Source: Acheta domesticus
Lineage: Eukaryota > Arthropoda > Insecta > Orthoptera > Gryllidae
Length of the DNA: 64,000 nucleotides
NCBI GenBank assembly: GCA_031308135.1
Contig: JAHLJT010000631.1
Span: 195,352,685 to 195,416,684, forward strand
Direction: 5' to 3'
The number at the start of each line of letters is the position of its first letter. Positions within the stretch are counted from its first letter, which is position 1. The position numbers and the translations under genes were made by a program. The notes under the pieces were generated by a model. The model did not search any database. It was not told the DNA's origin and saw nothing but the letters and a program-made list of their open reading frames with translations. Shown one piece after another: positions 1-10,796 of this stretch.

Positions 1-128
1 ATATAATTGTAAGTGTATAGCAGATAATATGAGACAATATAACATAACAGGAAACACTGAAGTAAAGCTAAACATCAAGAAGGTTACAGAAAATTTAACA
101 TAATACATCAAGAAACACTGAAGAAAGA

Positions 129-2432
129 TTAAAAATTAAGTTTAATAAATTTACAAAGTTTTTCACAGAATGATTTGTAGGGAAGGGTTTTAAGCTCATG
201 AGGGATTAAATTGTAGAAGTGTGGACCAAGATAGCTAAAGGATGCCTCGAATTTGGTAGTATGATGAACGGGAATAACAAATAGGAAATTGGCAAATCGG
301 GTAGTACGTGAAGCAGACTCATTTGATTGTGAAAAAAGTTTAAGCCGATCCCGAAGATAACTGGGAGAATTAGAGGAGAGCACAGAGTGTACCAGTAAAC
401 ATAGGTGAAATATCCATCTCTGTCTCATGGTCAACCAGTCTGATTTATCCATGAATGGTGATATATGCTCGTATTTCCGAACATTGAAACAGAACCTCAA
501 ACACGCATTCTGAATAGATTGAACTCTAGCAAAATTTCTTTGAGATAGTGCAGGGCTATAAACAATATCACTGTAATTAAATAACGACAGTATGAGAGTA
601 TTGCACAACATTAGCTTGGTTGACTGTGTTAATTGGTTGCGATATTGATATAGGGATCTTAATCTCAAATATGCTGCTCTACATTTGATTAACACATGAT
701 GATCAAAATTCCATCCACTGTCCATCCATAAACCAAGATTTTTAGCAAGATCAACATGACCAATTGAATGACCATCAATTAACAGCTGAAAATTATCCGT
801 ATTTGAATTTCTTAGGCGATTTGTAGGGTCTAAAAAGAGATACACAGATTTATTAGGATTTAAAATTAATCCATTCTCCATAGACCATTTATAAATATTA
901 CCAAGATCCACATTTAAGCAATCAACAGCCAATGAAAGATTAGATGGGTGAAAGGAATAAATTAATTGAGTATCGTCTGCATACATCTGAATCACGGAGT
1001 TGAAGGATAGATGCATTAAATCTGCAACATAGATGTTAAACAGAAGGGGACCTAGAATGGAGCCTTGAGGTACCCCTCGAAATAAGAAGCGTAGAGATGA
1101 CGTTTTTGTAGCATCCAGGGTGCGTACGACCGTGGACTGAGAGCGAGCTGATAGGTAAGAACTGAACCATTCAATTGCAGGTTCTGAGAAATTAAGGAAG
1201 CGCAGTTTAGATAATAGACGGTCATGACTTAACGTATCAAATGCCCTGGAGAAGTCCAATAGACAAGCAACAGATACCAAATCTCGATCGAACGCTGTCA
1301 AGCATATATCAGACAGTAGAGTTAGTGAGGATGTAGTGCTGTAACCGCGTCTGAATCCAGACTGATTGTGAGGTAAAAGAGAATGTGTTTTCAGAAATCT
1401 CTGAATTTGTATCTCAACACACTTCTCAAGAATCTTTGACAGAAAAGGAACTAATGTTATTGGCCGAAAATCAGAGTAACTAGATGGGTTATTAGCTTTA
1501 GGTATTGGAATCACGAGACCGTGTTTCCACGCAGACGGAAACTCAGACTTTTCTAATGAATAGTTGACTATATGGGTAAGATTAACGAAGCAAAATGGCA
1601 GGCACAGTAAAACCATGTTTCCAGAAATGCCATCCGAAGCAGCACTTGTCAGTTTAAGTGAGCGTACAACATTAAATAGATCTTCTTCAGAGATTGGCTT
1701 GAATGTAAAAGGGGGAAGTGAATTCACAACGTGGTCGCTTGGAGAAGACAAGACGTGAGTTGAACAACGAGGATCAGGGATGGAATCAACAAAGTGGTTA
1801 TTTATGGAATCAGGATCCGAAAGCCAAGGAGTTGCAGGAACCAAATTGTCACATCGATGAACGTTAGCTAGCTTAAGTTTCTTCCATAGAATATCCGATT
1901 TCAAGGATGATAATGAGTCAAAGTATGCTTTTTCTTCAGAACGTAATAAACGCAATGTTTCATGTCGAAGCATTTGATATTTAGCCTTATAATATTCTCT
2001 TTCACAAGATGAGTGAGATTTTTTCATCTTCTTTTTCATCAGATTGCGTTTGCGTATCATACATCGAACATTTTTTGTTACCCACGGCGCCATAGAACGT
2101 CTAAACGAAACAGTTTTAACGGGGGCAAAAATATCAATAAGCTGTACAATAAGAGAAGCTAGGATAGATACCTTCTCATCTATAGATTGACCGTCAAAAA
2201 TATCATCCCAGCGAACATTGGTAGCCACATCATTAAAATTATCAATCGGTATAGATCGTAGATCTCTGAACATTACAGTGTGCCGCAACTTTTGCTTAGG
2301 AAGACATTTAATTTTACAGGAAATTAGTTGATGGTCACTAATGCCTGCTGAGTCCGATACATCAACATCAGTCACTTCCAGGGAATCAGATACAAATAAC
2401 AAGTCAATAATAGACGATGACGTAGCAGTCAC
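129..2432 (-). CDS. Reverse transcriptase domain of LINE ORF2
   Basis: Copies the element's RNA at the genomic target during target-primed reverse transcription. The 767-codon open frame shows the RT core in order: FRPITLVPFLSKILEK, then QSGFRRGYSTTSSL, motif A as LLDFSRAFDTLSHD, GVPQGSILGPLLFNIY, and catalytic YADD within MYADDTQLIYS (about residue 483, near base 983). The C-terminal third has the LGLWMDS thumb region and the QNACLRFCF block seen in CR1/Jockey-type proteins. The ATG at 2432 is not the real start: reading continues upstream into the endonuclease after a one-base frameshift near 2,478, in a TTTTCAAAAATTC run. All RT catalytic aspartates are present and the frame has no internal stop, so the copy is fairly young although disabled. 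Confidence 0.93.
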   Translation of the reverse strand: MTATSSSIIDLLFVSDSLEVTDVDVSDSAGISDHQLISCKIKCLPKQKLRHTVMFRDLRSIPIDNFNDVATNVRWDDIFDGQSIDEKVSILASLIVQLIDIFAPVKTVSFRRSMAPWVTKNVRCMIRKRNLMKKKMKKSHSSCEREYYKAKYQMLRHETLRLLRSEEKAYFDSLSSLKSDILWKKLKLANVHRCDNLVPATPWLSDPDSINNHFVDSIPDPRCSTHVLSSPSDHVVNSLPPFTFKPISEEDLFNVVRSLKLTSAASDGISGNMVLLCLPFCFVNLTHIVNYSLEKSEFPSAWKHGLVIPIPKANNPSSYSDFRPITLVPFLSKILEKCVEIQIQRFLKTHSLLPHNQSGFRRGYSTTSSLTLLSDICLTAFDRDLVSVACLLDFSRAFDTLSHDRLLSKLRFLNFSEPAIEWFSSYLSARSQSTVVRTLDATKTSSLRFLFRGVPQGSILGPLLFNIYVADLMHLSFNSVIQMYADDTQLIYSFHPSNLSLAVDCLNVDLGNIYKWSMENGLILNPNKSVYLFLDPTNRLRNSNTDNFQLLIDGHSIGHVDLAKNLGLWMDSGWNFDHHVLIKCRAAYLRLRSLYQYRNQLTQSTKLMLCNTLILSLFNYSDIVYSPALSQRNFARVQSIQNACLRFCFNVRKYEHISPFMDKSDWLTMRQRWIFHLCLLVHSVLSSNSPSYLRDRLKLFSQSNESASRTTRFANFLFVIPVHHTTKFEASFSYLGPHFYNLIPHELKTLPYKSFCEKLCKFIKLNF

Positions 2433-3061
2433 ACGAGTGGGTTCTGATATAATTTGTGAAAAATTAAAGAATTTTTGAAAACAGCGACAAGACCATTAGC
2501 AGAAGATAATTGCGTCGATGTGATACCTATATCAACATTAAAATCGCCTAAGCAAACTATGGAAGATGTCATTATCACAATATTGGATATTATAGACTCT
2601 AACGTTGAAAAAAAGACTGAGGGCATGTAGCCAGGCGGCCTATAGGCAGTGACAATTGCTAAAGGCAAGTTGTCGCACGAGCATCTCAGACCATCTATCA
2701 ATAGGCCAACAGCCTCAATATGGGCGCTTGAATCTGAGGAGCTAGAAGCTAAATCTAGCACTGAATAATTCAGTTGAGATTTGAGGTAGATACATACACC
2801 ACCTCCTCTACTTAGAGAACGATCACAACGAATAAGATTATATCCATTTATCTGAATATTAGAGTCAGGAATATTCTCGCTTAACCAGGTTTCAGACCTA
2901 GTGAACACATCAAAGTCATATAAGTACATGCAGTTACGCAGATCAGATAAATGTGCCGTTAACGATCGGACATTAAGATGAGCAATAGAAAACTCAGATG
3001 CAGCAGTACTGGTAACATAATTAGTTCGTTTGTTGGGGACGGTAGAACAAGGACAATGCAG
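2429..3061 (-). pseudogene. Endonuclease domain of the same LINE, truncated at its start
   Basis: This 211-codon open stretch carries the AP-endonuclease-like domain that nicks target DNA. Visible blocks are AHLNVRSLTAHLSDLR (residues 27-42), SETWL, the RGGGVCIYLK strand, VTAYRPPG, and CLGDFNVD with the catalytic GDFN signature. An in-frame TGA at 3062-3064 closes the upstream side, so no intact start exists; the ATG at 2929 lies inside the domain. The frame ends four bases into the RT frame. The continuation of the endonuclease (IIDLLFVS, SDHQLIS) is read in the RT frame, which places the frameshift at about 2,478. This indicates a single ancestral ORF2. Confidence 0.88.
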
Positions 3062-3137
3062 TCACAATTGAGACAATTTCTGTAAATCAGTACATGAAGT
3101 AATTCTGATAGGAACAGAGTCAGGTAATTGTTTATAA

Positions 3138-3270
3138 ATTCTCCTCCAGTGACTGAATTTGACCTAGCTGACAAGCGTCGAAAATCCTGCCTCCGTCGGA
3201 ACTCGAATCTAGAACCTCCCACTTAAAGACACTGCAGTGACATCAGTTGATGCCCTGAGCCGCCGCTCCC
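3138..3270 (-). mobile_element. tRNA-derived SINE family A, 5' head fragment (copy 1)
   Basis: About 130 bp matches the head of the long SINE described at 30,289, including a degenerate B box (minus strand GATTCGAGTTCC) at about 3,199-3,210 and the CTGCAGTGACATCAGTTGATG block. The 3' two-thirds are missing. The LINE begins on one side and a CpG-rich block on the other. Confidence 0.8.
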
Positions 3271-3490
3271 GGTATTCCGTTCGCTTGGAAGGGGACAGAG
3301 AGCGCTCTGGCGACGTGGCGGTGCGGCAAAGGCGGCCTAGGCCTGCGTGGGGGGGGGAAGGTACAAGGAAACGGAAGAGCCTGAGCCGCGCAGCGTCTGG
3401 AAACGGGAGACGAGACGGCCGCTGCCGCGCGACGGATGACGAGAACTCGGTCCAGCGCTGCCAACTGAAACGCTTTGAACCTCTTTTCTG
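3271..3490. other. CpG-rich block
   Basis: This is GC-rich and CpG-dense DNA with a G run at about 3,349-3,357. Several overlapping ORFs exist on both strands, but none has recognisable protein features. It starts directly at the SINE head. Confidence 0.6.
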
Positions 3491-3849
3491 CATTTCATGA
3501 TTCGAGACCTCACAATTAAAAGATTTTCGTTCACATATTTTGGCGAAAATTAAATTTTTACTACTTCAAACACTATTTTTAAATATGGCACATATGAAAG
3601 ATTCTTTCAAATCAGACTTGTAGAAAACTTTCAACGAACTAATTGGCATAGCATTTTGAGAATTATTATTGGACATTTTCAATCTTTCAAAGTGGTCTCG
3701 TGTAAAATTTGCGCTTAGTCGTCACTGAGGCCGCGATTTATTGTCAACGCGTGTGCAATATCGTTTTCTAAATCTACTTGTTTACAGAATTAGACGTACC
3801 GTGAGTGTAGGTATAGAACGAGTAAGATTTGGGATACAGAGCAGAATAA
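3491..3849. other. AT-rich spacer, nothing recognised
   Basis: No coding, RNA or repeat signal was recognised. Confidence 0.5.
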
Positions 3850-4215
3850 GGGTGTCGTTTGAACTCAGCAATGGGTGTGGGTTGGAGAGGATCATGTCTC
3901 ACTCACAAGATCGGGTTTTGTCTCGTATTCGGACTCAAGTACGGGCTCGGATAGCATCTCGGGATTGGGGTCAATCTCTAGCTCGGGATCAATCTCTGAC
4001 TCGGGCTCGACCTTAAGCTCGAGCTCGTGCTCTAGTTTGGAATGAGGGTAGGGTTCAGGCTCGAGCTTGGGTTCAATCTCTGGTTCGAACTCTAAATATC
4101 GGGCTCGAGGTCAGACTCAAACTCGGACTCGGGCTGGGAATCAATCTCTGGTTTGTATTCGGTCTCGGTGTTGGTCTCGGGTTACTCTCGGGTTCAGTCT
4201 CGAATTTGCGCTAGA
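3850..4215. repeat. Degenerate CTCGG/CTCGA-type short repeat
   Basis: TCTCGG, CTCGGG, CTCGAG and CAATCTCTG-like words recur at 6-bp or 12-bp spacing. The sequence alternates 'gctcgg', 'actcgg' and 'tcaatctct' modules. It looks like an old hexamer array decayed by mutation. Confidence 0.7.
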
Positions 4216-5829
4216 ACTGTAGTCCCGATTAATGTTTTTGTTTTGACATTTTTGAGTAACTCTTAGGTACTACAAACTTCTTATTAATAGACTTACTACA
4301 AGAACTATGGTCTGATTTCTTAAGATTTAATGAGAATATGTGCAAGCGTGAGCTGCATCGCATGATCTGTTTATATCGATTCGCAAGATATAATTATATT
4401 TCGTTTATGCCAAATACAACCTTTTTAACTACAGTAGGTCTTTAAAAGATGAGTTAAGAACGGTAGAAAATTTGTGAGAACACAAATTTTGTTCAACACA
4501 ATAAATATTAAGTTTATGTTACGAATTTATTTACATTTTCTTTTGATAATTATGCTTGATATTTCTTTCAGTTACAAGAAATATATTAGTAAATATTGAA
4601 CTTTTTTAAATTCCGTCCAATTTTAAAAAGCGTCCAATATGTAGCATTTAGTCGAAAATTGATGTTAAGTGGCTGTCGTATTCCACATGGGTCCACTAGC
4701 ATTCATGCACGTTTCTGGTTACAGTGTTCATATTTTTACTTCTACAGATCTAATACATTTTTTTCCTAGATTTTTTGCAACTGAGTTTTATTTTTATTTT
4801 GCATTTTCATACGATCAAAAATGGCAAAAAATCATTATCTTTTAGAAATAAAATTTTCCAGGTAAACTGGCAAATGTTTTTTACGAACAAAGTTTGGCAA
4901 CCCTGGCGGAAGCGGCATGCTAAAGGCGTAGGGGCTCCAAGCTCCCCAAGGATCTTGAGAAGGCCCAGTTACTAAGAATGGACGTTCTTTCTGGAGTGTA
5001 TTGCATAAACAAGGCATTACCATATTCCGAACAAAGAAAATAAGGTTGAAGCTGGGGAAAGGTAGACATGTTAAAGAAGGTGACTACAAAGAAAATGATT
5101 GAAATTCTTCAGTCGTAAAGCGTTTTAAAACTTCAGGGAAGATCAGGTTTTATTTGAAGAAAATCATTCAAAGTAAAGTTCTCCAAGAGGTCTTAAATAT
5201 GCAAATGACAATTAAGAGCAAGCGAGATATTTCTCCTCCGCACACCGCCTTTAATAATAACAAACCTTCTACGAAGCCTTGCTATGATATTCGTTAATAC
5301 CCTATAATATTACTGACATTTGTGAAGCCTTTGAAATAATTAGTACCTAAATTATAACGTTTTCTCCGAATCAGTCCATTTAAATATTGTACTTCTCAAA
5401 ACTAATACAAAGAGAAGTTTCGGTGAGTTATGCATCCACTCGTTTAAAATGTACTTGTCTTTGTTTGAAATGTATCTTCTTAAACTTTTGTTAAGGAATT
5501 CGATTTTGAATAAAAATATTCGATGTTTTTTTTCATTATTTGACACTAAAAATTAAATCATAGCAAACATTTTGCAAAAAGACTTTTCCCTGGGGTTTTT
5601 AATAGTGGTGATAATGTGTATCACATTAGTACACTCATAACCAGTTTTGTTCATTTCTGATAGTAAACATAATGATTAAAGAACAAGGGAGAGCTATCAG
5701 TTTTCTTATTGTAACACTGAATACTAAAATGGAAATAGTTTTCTCTTCATCGTATTCTGAACAATAGTAACAACTAGAGTGGAACTTTCCTTCCAAATGG
5801 AGAAGAAAATCTCTCTTCGTATCTCTCCT
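4216..5829. other. AT-rich spacer
   Basis: Only short ORFs without protein character are present. A slightly GC-richer patch at 4,890-4,980 was not identified. Confidence 0.5.
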
Positions 5830-6660
5830 CAAGAGATTTCTCTTTGAAAGCGCGAAGCAAGAATTCTGTCTTGGAAGCTGACAGGAAAGGTGATGCTCGC
5901 GATCTCCTGCGGGAGTTGTCGCAGTCACAGGCCGTGGTCAGTGAGGTCATCGCGACACACCCACCTCTCTCCTCTCACCCGTTCCCTCCGACCCGGATCC
6001 CAGGGCGCCCTGGCCAACTTTGCTTTTTTCCACAACTCCGTCATACTCGCATCATTCTTTCTCCTTTTCACCTTCCCGCCCGCCCACCCTCCCGCCAGCC
6101 TTCTTTTAATCTTTACCCCTTACTAACTTGGCTTCTACTAATCCCGTCTCGCTCTAACTTTCCCATACGACCTTCCGTAAACTTATTTGCTCTTCCTCGC
6201 ACTTAATCTTTTCCCTTTCCAACTTGCGCTTTCAATTTTTTTGTTCACGTTTTCTTCCTCAGTAGCTTCTCCTTCGCAGTACACGAGACTCTTCTCTTTG
6301 GATCCTTTTCTCCCTGAACTCTCCTTATTCAAAGATTTTTTTTTCTTTTCAACATCTTTTGCTTTAGCAGCCTCGTTTCTAAAGTTATTTCCAGAAGCGA
6401 ATTTCTGAAACTAGCCTCCCGCTTTGGAAACGCCCTTTCCAGCACTGCGCTGCTCCTTTTTTTGATTTCTTTTGTCGTCCATTTTCTTTCAACTTTCCTC
6501 TTTTAATACTTGGGTGTCAATACATCTTTTTAATACAATTCTTTCAACCCTTCTTCTTTCCAAATCCTTTGATCCTCGCCTGGCTCCGCGCCGTCAGAAA
6601 TATCCTCTCCTTTTCTAAACACCTCTCTCCGGCCGTCGCCTTCTTCACCGTTAATCCCCT
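5830..6660. other. Pyrimidine-rich, strand-asymmetric tract
   Basis: From about 5,965 to 6,660 the plus strand is dominated by C and T. The preceding 130 bp is mixed and moderately GC-rich. The ORFs here (for example at 5,844-6,206) are proline, serine and leucine runs caused by composition. Confidence 0.6.
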
Positions 6661-7200
6661 TCTTTTCTGCCCGTCCATCTGCTCGCGAGGCGGGCTCGAT
6701 GCCGCGCCGCACCTGCAGCGCCGCGCCGCGCCGCGGCGGCCCGCGGAGGCGGCCTGGCGAGGGCGTTGCGCATGCGCCAGGCAGTTGCTTCGCAGCGCGC
6801 CGCCCAGAAGGACGAGCACCTCGAATTGAAGCCCGCTCTAAAGCTCGTTTTCTGAGGAAAAACGGCCTTGAAGAACAACTTATGGTCTTCATATATCAAA
6901 TAACTTTTAGACACTTCCCTCTAAAAGCAAGGCTTTCCACTTCTGGCTCGCAAAGACGCACCGACCCGTAGGCGGGGAGGGTGGGTCAGGAGAGGGGGGT
7001 GGTGAGAGGGGGAGGGGCGTGGAGGGGGCTGGAGGAGTGTCGTCGAAATTCCCTGCAGTTAGGGCTCCCCCCTCGCTGCGATTTGCACACAGAAAGAAAG
7101 AGAGTTAAAAATGGGAAAATAAAAAAGAACGAGCCAACCGTGAGGGTTGGGGAGGCTCCGAATGACGGAGCAAACAAGAGCTCTTCCCGAGACTGAATAG
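6661..7200. other. CpG island with NRF-1-like palindrome
   Basis: CpG-dense DNA (for example 6,700-6,800, rich in GCCGCGCC words), followed by a G-rich stretch at 6,970-7,035. No transcript can be assigned. A promoter role is only a possibility. Confidence 0.45.
6767..6778. promoter_or_regulatory. Candidate NRF-1/Ewg-type site
   Basis: TGCGCATGCGCC contains the palindromic core GCGCATGCGC, the known NRF-1 family site common in CpG-island promoters. Function is inferred from the motif alone. Confidence 0.35.
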
Positions 7201-7315
7201 CATAAATTGTTTTATACTTCTTTTCTTCTGAGTTGTTCGCACTCTCGGTTCAATTCCTTCGCAACTGTAAAAATTCCGATTTTGAGTAAAGGCCTGGTGT
7301 TTTTCTGCCGTGAAG

Positions 7316-7690
7316 CCGAGCGGCTCCCGCCACCGCTGCCACTGCCGCCGCCGCTGCCGCCGCCGCTGCCGCCGCCGCTGCCGCCGCCGCTGCCGCCGCC
7401 ACTGCTGCCGTCAATGCCACCGCCACCTCCACCGCCACCTCCACCGCCACCACCACCGCCGCCATCACCACCGCCACCACCACCGCCACCACCGCCACGA
7501 CCACCACCACCACCACCACCACTACCGCCACCACCGCCAACACCACCGCCAACACCACCGCCAACACCACCGCCAACACCACCACCACCACCACCACCAC
7601 CACCGCCACCATCACCATCACCATCACCATCACCATCACCATCACCACCGCCACCGCCACGCCACCTCCTCCGCCTCCGCCACCGCCTCC
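7316..7690. repeat. CCN triplet microsatellite (CCG/CCA/CTG interspersed)
   Basis: (GCCGCC)-rich DNA grades into (CCACCG) and then (CCATCA) repeats. Long poly-Pro, poly-His and poly-Gly/Val frames arise on both strands, so the encoded peptides are not evidence of a gene. Confidence 0.92.
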
Positions 7691-8268
7691 GCTTCCGCCT
7701 CCTCGTTCTCCACAGGGCTGCGCGAGCGCCGAACGACGTCGCTTTCGGCGACACGCAGGGCGCTTGTCTTCTTTTTCTGTTCCGACGCAGAAGAAACAGT
7801 TTGGCGGCGGTTTGGGGGCCATGTTTGTTCAGAGGTTTCCTCCGTGACATTTTCTTATTAGTGGCCCTTTTCCTTTATGTACGTGAGGCAGACTGCGGCC
7901 TACAACGCTGATGCGGTGTTTCGTCAGTTCTTTTGTATCGAAGAAATAGGACCTTCACTCTCTTTTGGGAATTTTGGTCAATGCTTATCTAAAAGTGAAT
8001 GACATCTCCGAATCAAAGACATTTTCTATCGGTGATTTGTCGTCACAGTTAAGTAAAAATTTATATTATTCGCGAGTCATCACTAATTTTAGTATTAATT
8101 AAAATATAATTTTGTCACTGAGCCTTAATGTGGAATAATTATTATTCTGAATTGAAATATACCAACTCTCCCATTTAAGCTACAGTTTATGTAAAGCCAA
8201 TTCTTCATTCCCTGAAGACCAAATGCGCAAGCAAGTAATTTAAAACGTATCTACGATTGCTTAGCCAC
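7691..8268. other. Mixed spacer
   Basis: A GC-richer shoulder to about 7,910 is followed by AT-rich DNA. Nothing was recognised. Confidence 0.5.
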
Positions 8269-8911
8269 TTAACCCTCCGGCGAGCGCGTCCAATCATTTC
8301 CCAACAGCAGGCGCGTGCGGCACTCCGTACCGCATTTATCAACTTTGATTTTCGCGTTAATAATTACTACTTTTGTTATTGAATGTGAAGGAAATATTCT
8401 TTATTTTTGTTTTTATATAGTTCATTTGATAATAACTAACTAAATAGCATGCGAACAATATTAATGCGAATCTGAACCATCACTCGCTCCCTACGTGTCT
8501 TGGTACGTGTTCCATGAAGGGGACCGAATACAGTGTAAACGTGCTTTCTAACGTTTATTCGGAAACAACGCATTTAATTTGAATTAGTAGTTAGTACTCC
8601 AAAATCTGTTGTCATAAAGCTCAATAACAAAACAGCCGTAAGAATTCTAATGACAAAAATACGCAAATATTATACTTACATGACAAAGAGCGTGCAGTAT
8701 GAAGTGCCGCAACCGTTGCAGTGTTTTAATTACTAATGAAAACGGTTTATCGACAATGTCTGAAATCGTGATTTAACTGTCACCCGGTGGAAAATATAAT
8801 GAACGAAGAATAACTATGAGCTCAATAGTGCGACACGAATTATTTACATGAAATAAACAAAAATGTAAGAATGCGACATTAAGTGCCGCCACGCGCCCAC
8901 CGGAAGATTAA
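8269..8911. mobile_element. piggyBac-like MITE with TTAA target duplication
   Basis: TTAA at 8269-8272 and 8908-8911 flanks inverted ends. The left end CCCTCCGGCGAGCGCGT and the right end (reversed) TCTTCCGGTGGGCGCGT match at 13 of 17 positions. A second, subterminal inverted motif, GCGCGTGCGGCACT-like, follows on both sides. A further copy of the GTGCCGC word lies near 8,700. The 643-bp element has no transposase ORF, so it would depend on an enzyme supplied elsewhere. TTAA duplication is the hallmark of piggyBac transposition. Confidence 0.75.
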
Positions 8912-9179
8912 ATAGAAAGTTCATCTTCACATATCAATACCACTCCTTCACGTGAGGAACGGAAGTAAGAGTTCATGGCGGACCCCAGAATAAATTGCAA
9001 AATAATTTTAAAAATGTTATATAATTAAAAACTAATTTTAAAGGTTTTTCATCACATATAACAATTTTCTGCAAGTTTATATTAAAATATTTCAGTTTTT
9101 GAGGTATTAAGAGTACATTTTCAGGTCTTGCGCTCCTTCACGCGGGAAAAGACTTGGCCATTTTTTATAATTTTTTGCT
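8912..9179. other. AT-rich spacer
   Basis: No feature recognised. Confidence 0.4.
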
Positions 9180-9890
9180 GCCGCTGACGCAGTAGAGAGA
9201 AAGTTATGCAATGCTGCGGGAAAAAAACGGAGAATTTTCAGCAGGAAAACGCTTATAACTGGGGCCTGGTAATGAAAAAGTGCATAAATCCAGTTGCTAA
9301 ATTCAGAAAAAGATCCTCTATCTCATGTTGTAGCTAGAATTCATGTTCTGTGGATCCTTGATACCGAAAAATCGATTGACGGCAAAAATCTGTCCGTCTG
9401 TCTTTGTCTGTCTGTCCGTCTGTGAATAACGATAACGACTAAACAGTTAAGCCAATGTTCTTCTACATCGAACTGGCTGATGTCGTGGCCCCTTGAATTC
9501 GAAACCGATATTTTAATTTTAGGGGGTACTTTACATGAAGCCACATAAATTCCCAAAAAATGGCTCCATCGCTTTTGATTAACTTTCGCTTTGATTAACT
9601 AACGCTACTGATTTTGTTGTTGGATGGAGTAACGAATGTTTAAGAGAATGGTGCAAGTCCCATTTTTGTTAAAATCTCTGATTTTTCGAAAATTGCAAAA
9701 ATTCAAAATTTTTTCGGCGACCTCCTACAACTACGATTATGAAAATAGATATTTTTCTTTTAATGATGTCTGTTCCTTAAATGTAGATTTTGAAGTAAGG
9801 TCATGTACAATTTTTAGAAAATTTGAGTAATTTTCGCGTAAACTTGCGTGAAAATACGAGGGAGAAAGTACGTGCTGGTTTAGCCCTTCT
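9180..9890 (+). repeat. Dispersed repeat family B, copy 1 (with TCTG microsatellite)
   Basis: This copy shares ordered blocks with copies at 27.05, 28.5, 29.4 and 60.8 kb. The blocks are AGAGAGAAAGTTATG at the start, GGGCCTGGTAA, a GTTCTGTGGATCCTTGAT-like block, a (TCTG/TCCG)n tract at about 9,390-9,422, GATATTTTAATTTTA plus GGTACTTTACATGAA, CTGATTTTTCGAAAATTGC, TTTTTTCGGCG, and TGTTCCTTAAATGTAGATTTTG. No coding capacity was seen. The class is unknown. Confidence 0.85.
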
Positions 9891-10033
9891 AGTTACTTCT
9901 TGCACTCGTTTCCGCGAGGACAGACTAGGCCACTTCCTTTTGTTGAAAAACTACTTCAGAGTTCATTACGTTGCTCCGCATTCAAAACTGTTCTCAGCAT
10001 CGACGGACAGTAAAATAAGATTGCTACGTTAAC

Positions 10034-10601
10034 TGATTGATTGTTAGTGATTCCGGGCGCGTCAACTACTGAAGTCATTAGTCCCGCAAGTGTAGTGCGT
10101 GTTTTTCCAGCTGGATGTAGCGTTAATCGTTCCACGCTGGGTGGCGAGATCGTGCGCCGACCTACCGTCGACTAGCGAGGTTTTCCTCAATCAGGTATTT
10201 CCCATCAGCGGGGCACCACCCGAGCCGGGGCAAGCTGAGTCCCCGACCGGTCTCTCGACATGTGCGATAGTGTAGTACATATTAGTGTCAGTGTGTGTGT
10301 GTGTGTAAGGGGGTTGAGGATAGCACAAGGAAGAGAAAGGGAAGCTCTCGCATAGTTCCTGGCTCATTTGTTAAGGTACTGTTCCGACATTCGCCTGGTG
10401 TTGATCGGAGAAACCACGGTACACTACCGATCAGAGCAGCCGGCCGCTAGAATTCTCCTCCAGAGAGGGTGAATCCGTTCTAGCTATGTAGCTAGTGTGG
10501 AAAATATTGCCACCGACCGTCAGGACTCGAACCTAGGACCTCCCGGGGTTGAGGCACTGCAGCGACATCAGTTGATGAACTGAGCCACCTCTTCCGGTGC
10601 A
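10034..10601 (-). mobile_element. tRNA-derived SINE family A, full-length copy 2 with target duplication
   Basis: The whole family sequence is present, from a tRNA-like head (box A region TGGCTCAG at 10,580-10,587; B box GGTTCGAGTCC at 10,523-10,533, minus strand) to a 3' end with AATCAATC-type tail. The 8-bp ACGTTAAC lies at 10,026-10,033 and 10,602-10,609, an exact target-site duplication. An internal GT microsatellite is at about 10,288. The perfect B box suggests a fairly recent insertion. Confidence 0.93.
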
Positions 10602-10796
10602 ACGTTAACAGGGATAGGACAGGATGTGGGAGAACGCTGAAGTTTCCTCGAGGAGATGACGCATGGGGATAGTTTCCTTTTAGTTTGTATAAAATAATTT
10701 GTATAAAATCAATGTGTTAAAAGATGAAACTATCACTTAGGGTTGAAAATGTACTGCTAATAATAGTCCACAACAATGAACCTTCTTAGCACAAAA

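Larger units (their letters stand above)
1..3065 (-). mobile_element. Non-LTR retrotransposon (LINE), CR1/Jockey-superfamily-like, 3' end beyond window
   Basis: An AP-endonuclease-like domain is followed by a reverse transcriptase on the minus strand, the usual order of ORF2 in LINEs. The 5' part (ORF1 and the start of the endonuclease frame) is missing and the element meets a SINE fragment near base 3,138. The 3' UTR runs off base 1. It contains a short direct duplication with a period of about 61 bp: GAAACACTGAAG occurs at about 51 and about 112. One frameshift separates the two domains. The RT resembles CR1/L2/Jockey-group enzymes; I cannot fix the clade without a tree. Confidence 0.93.

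Noticed and set aside
7207..7911. Proline-, histidine- and glycine-rich ORFs over the CCN tract
   Set aside because: Repeat-encoded in several frames on both strands, with no conserved domain at either side.
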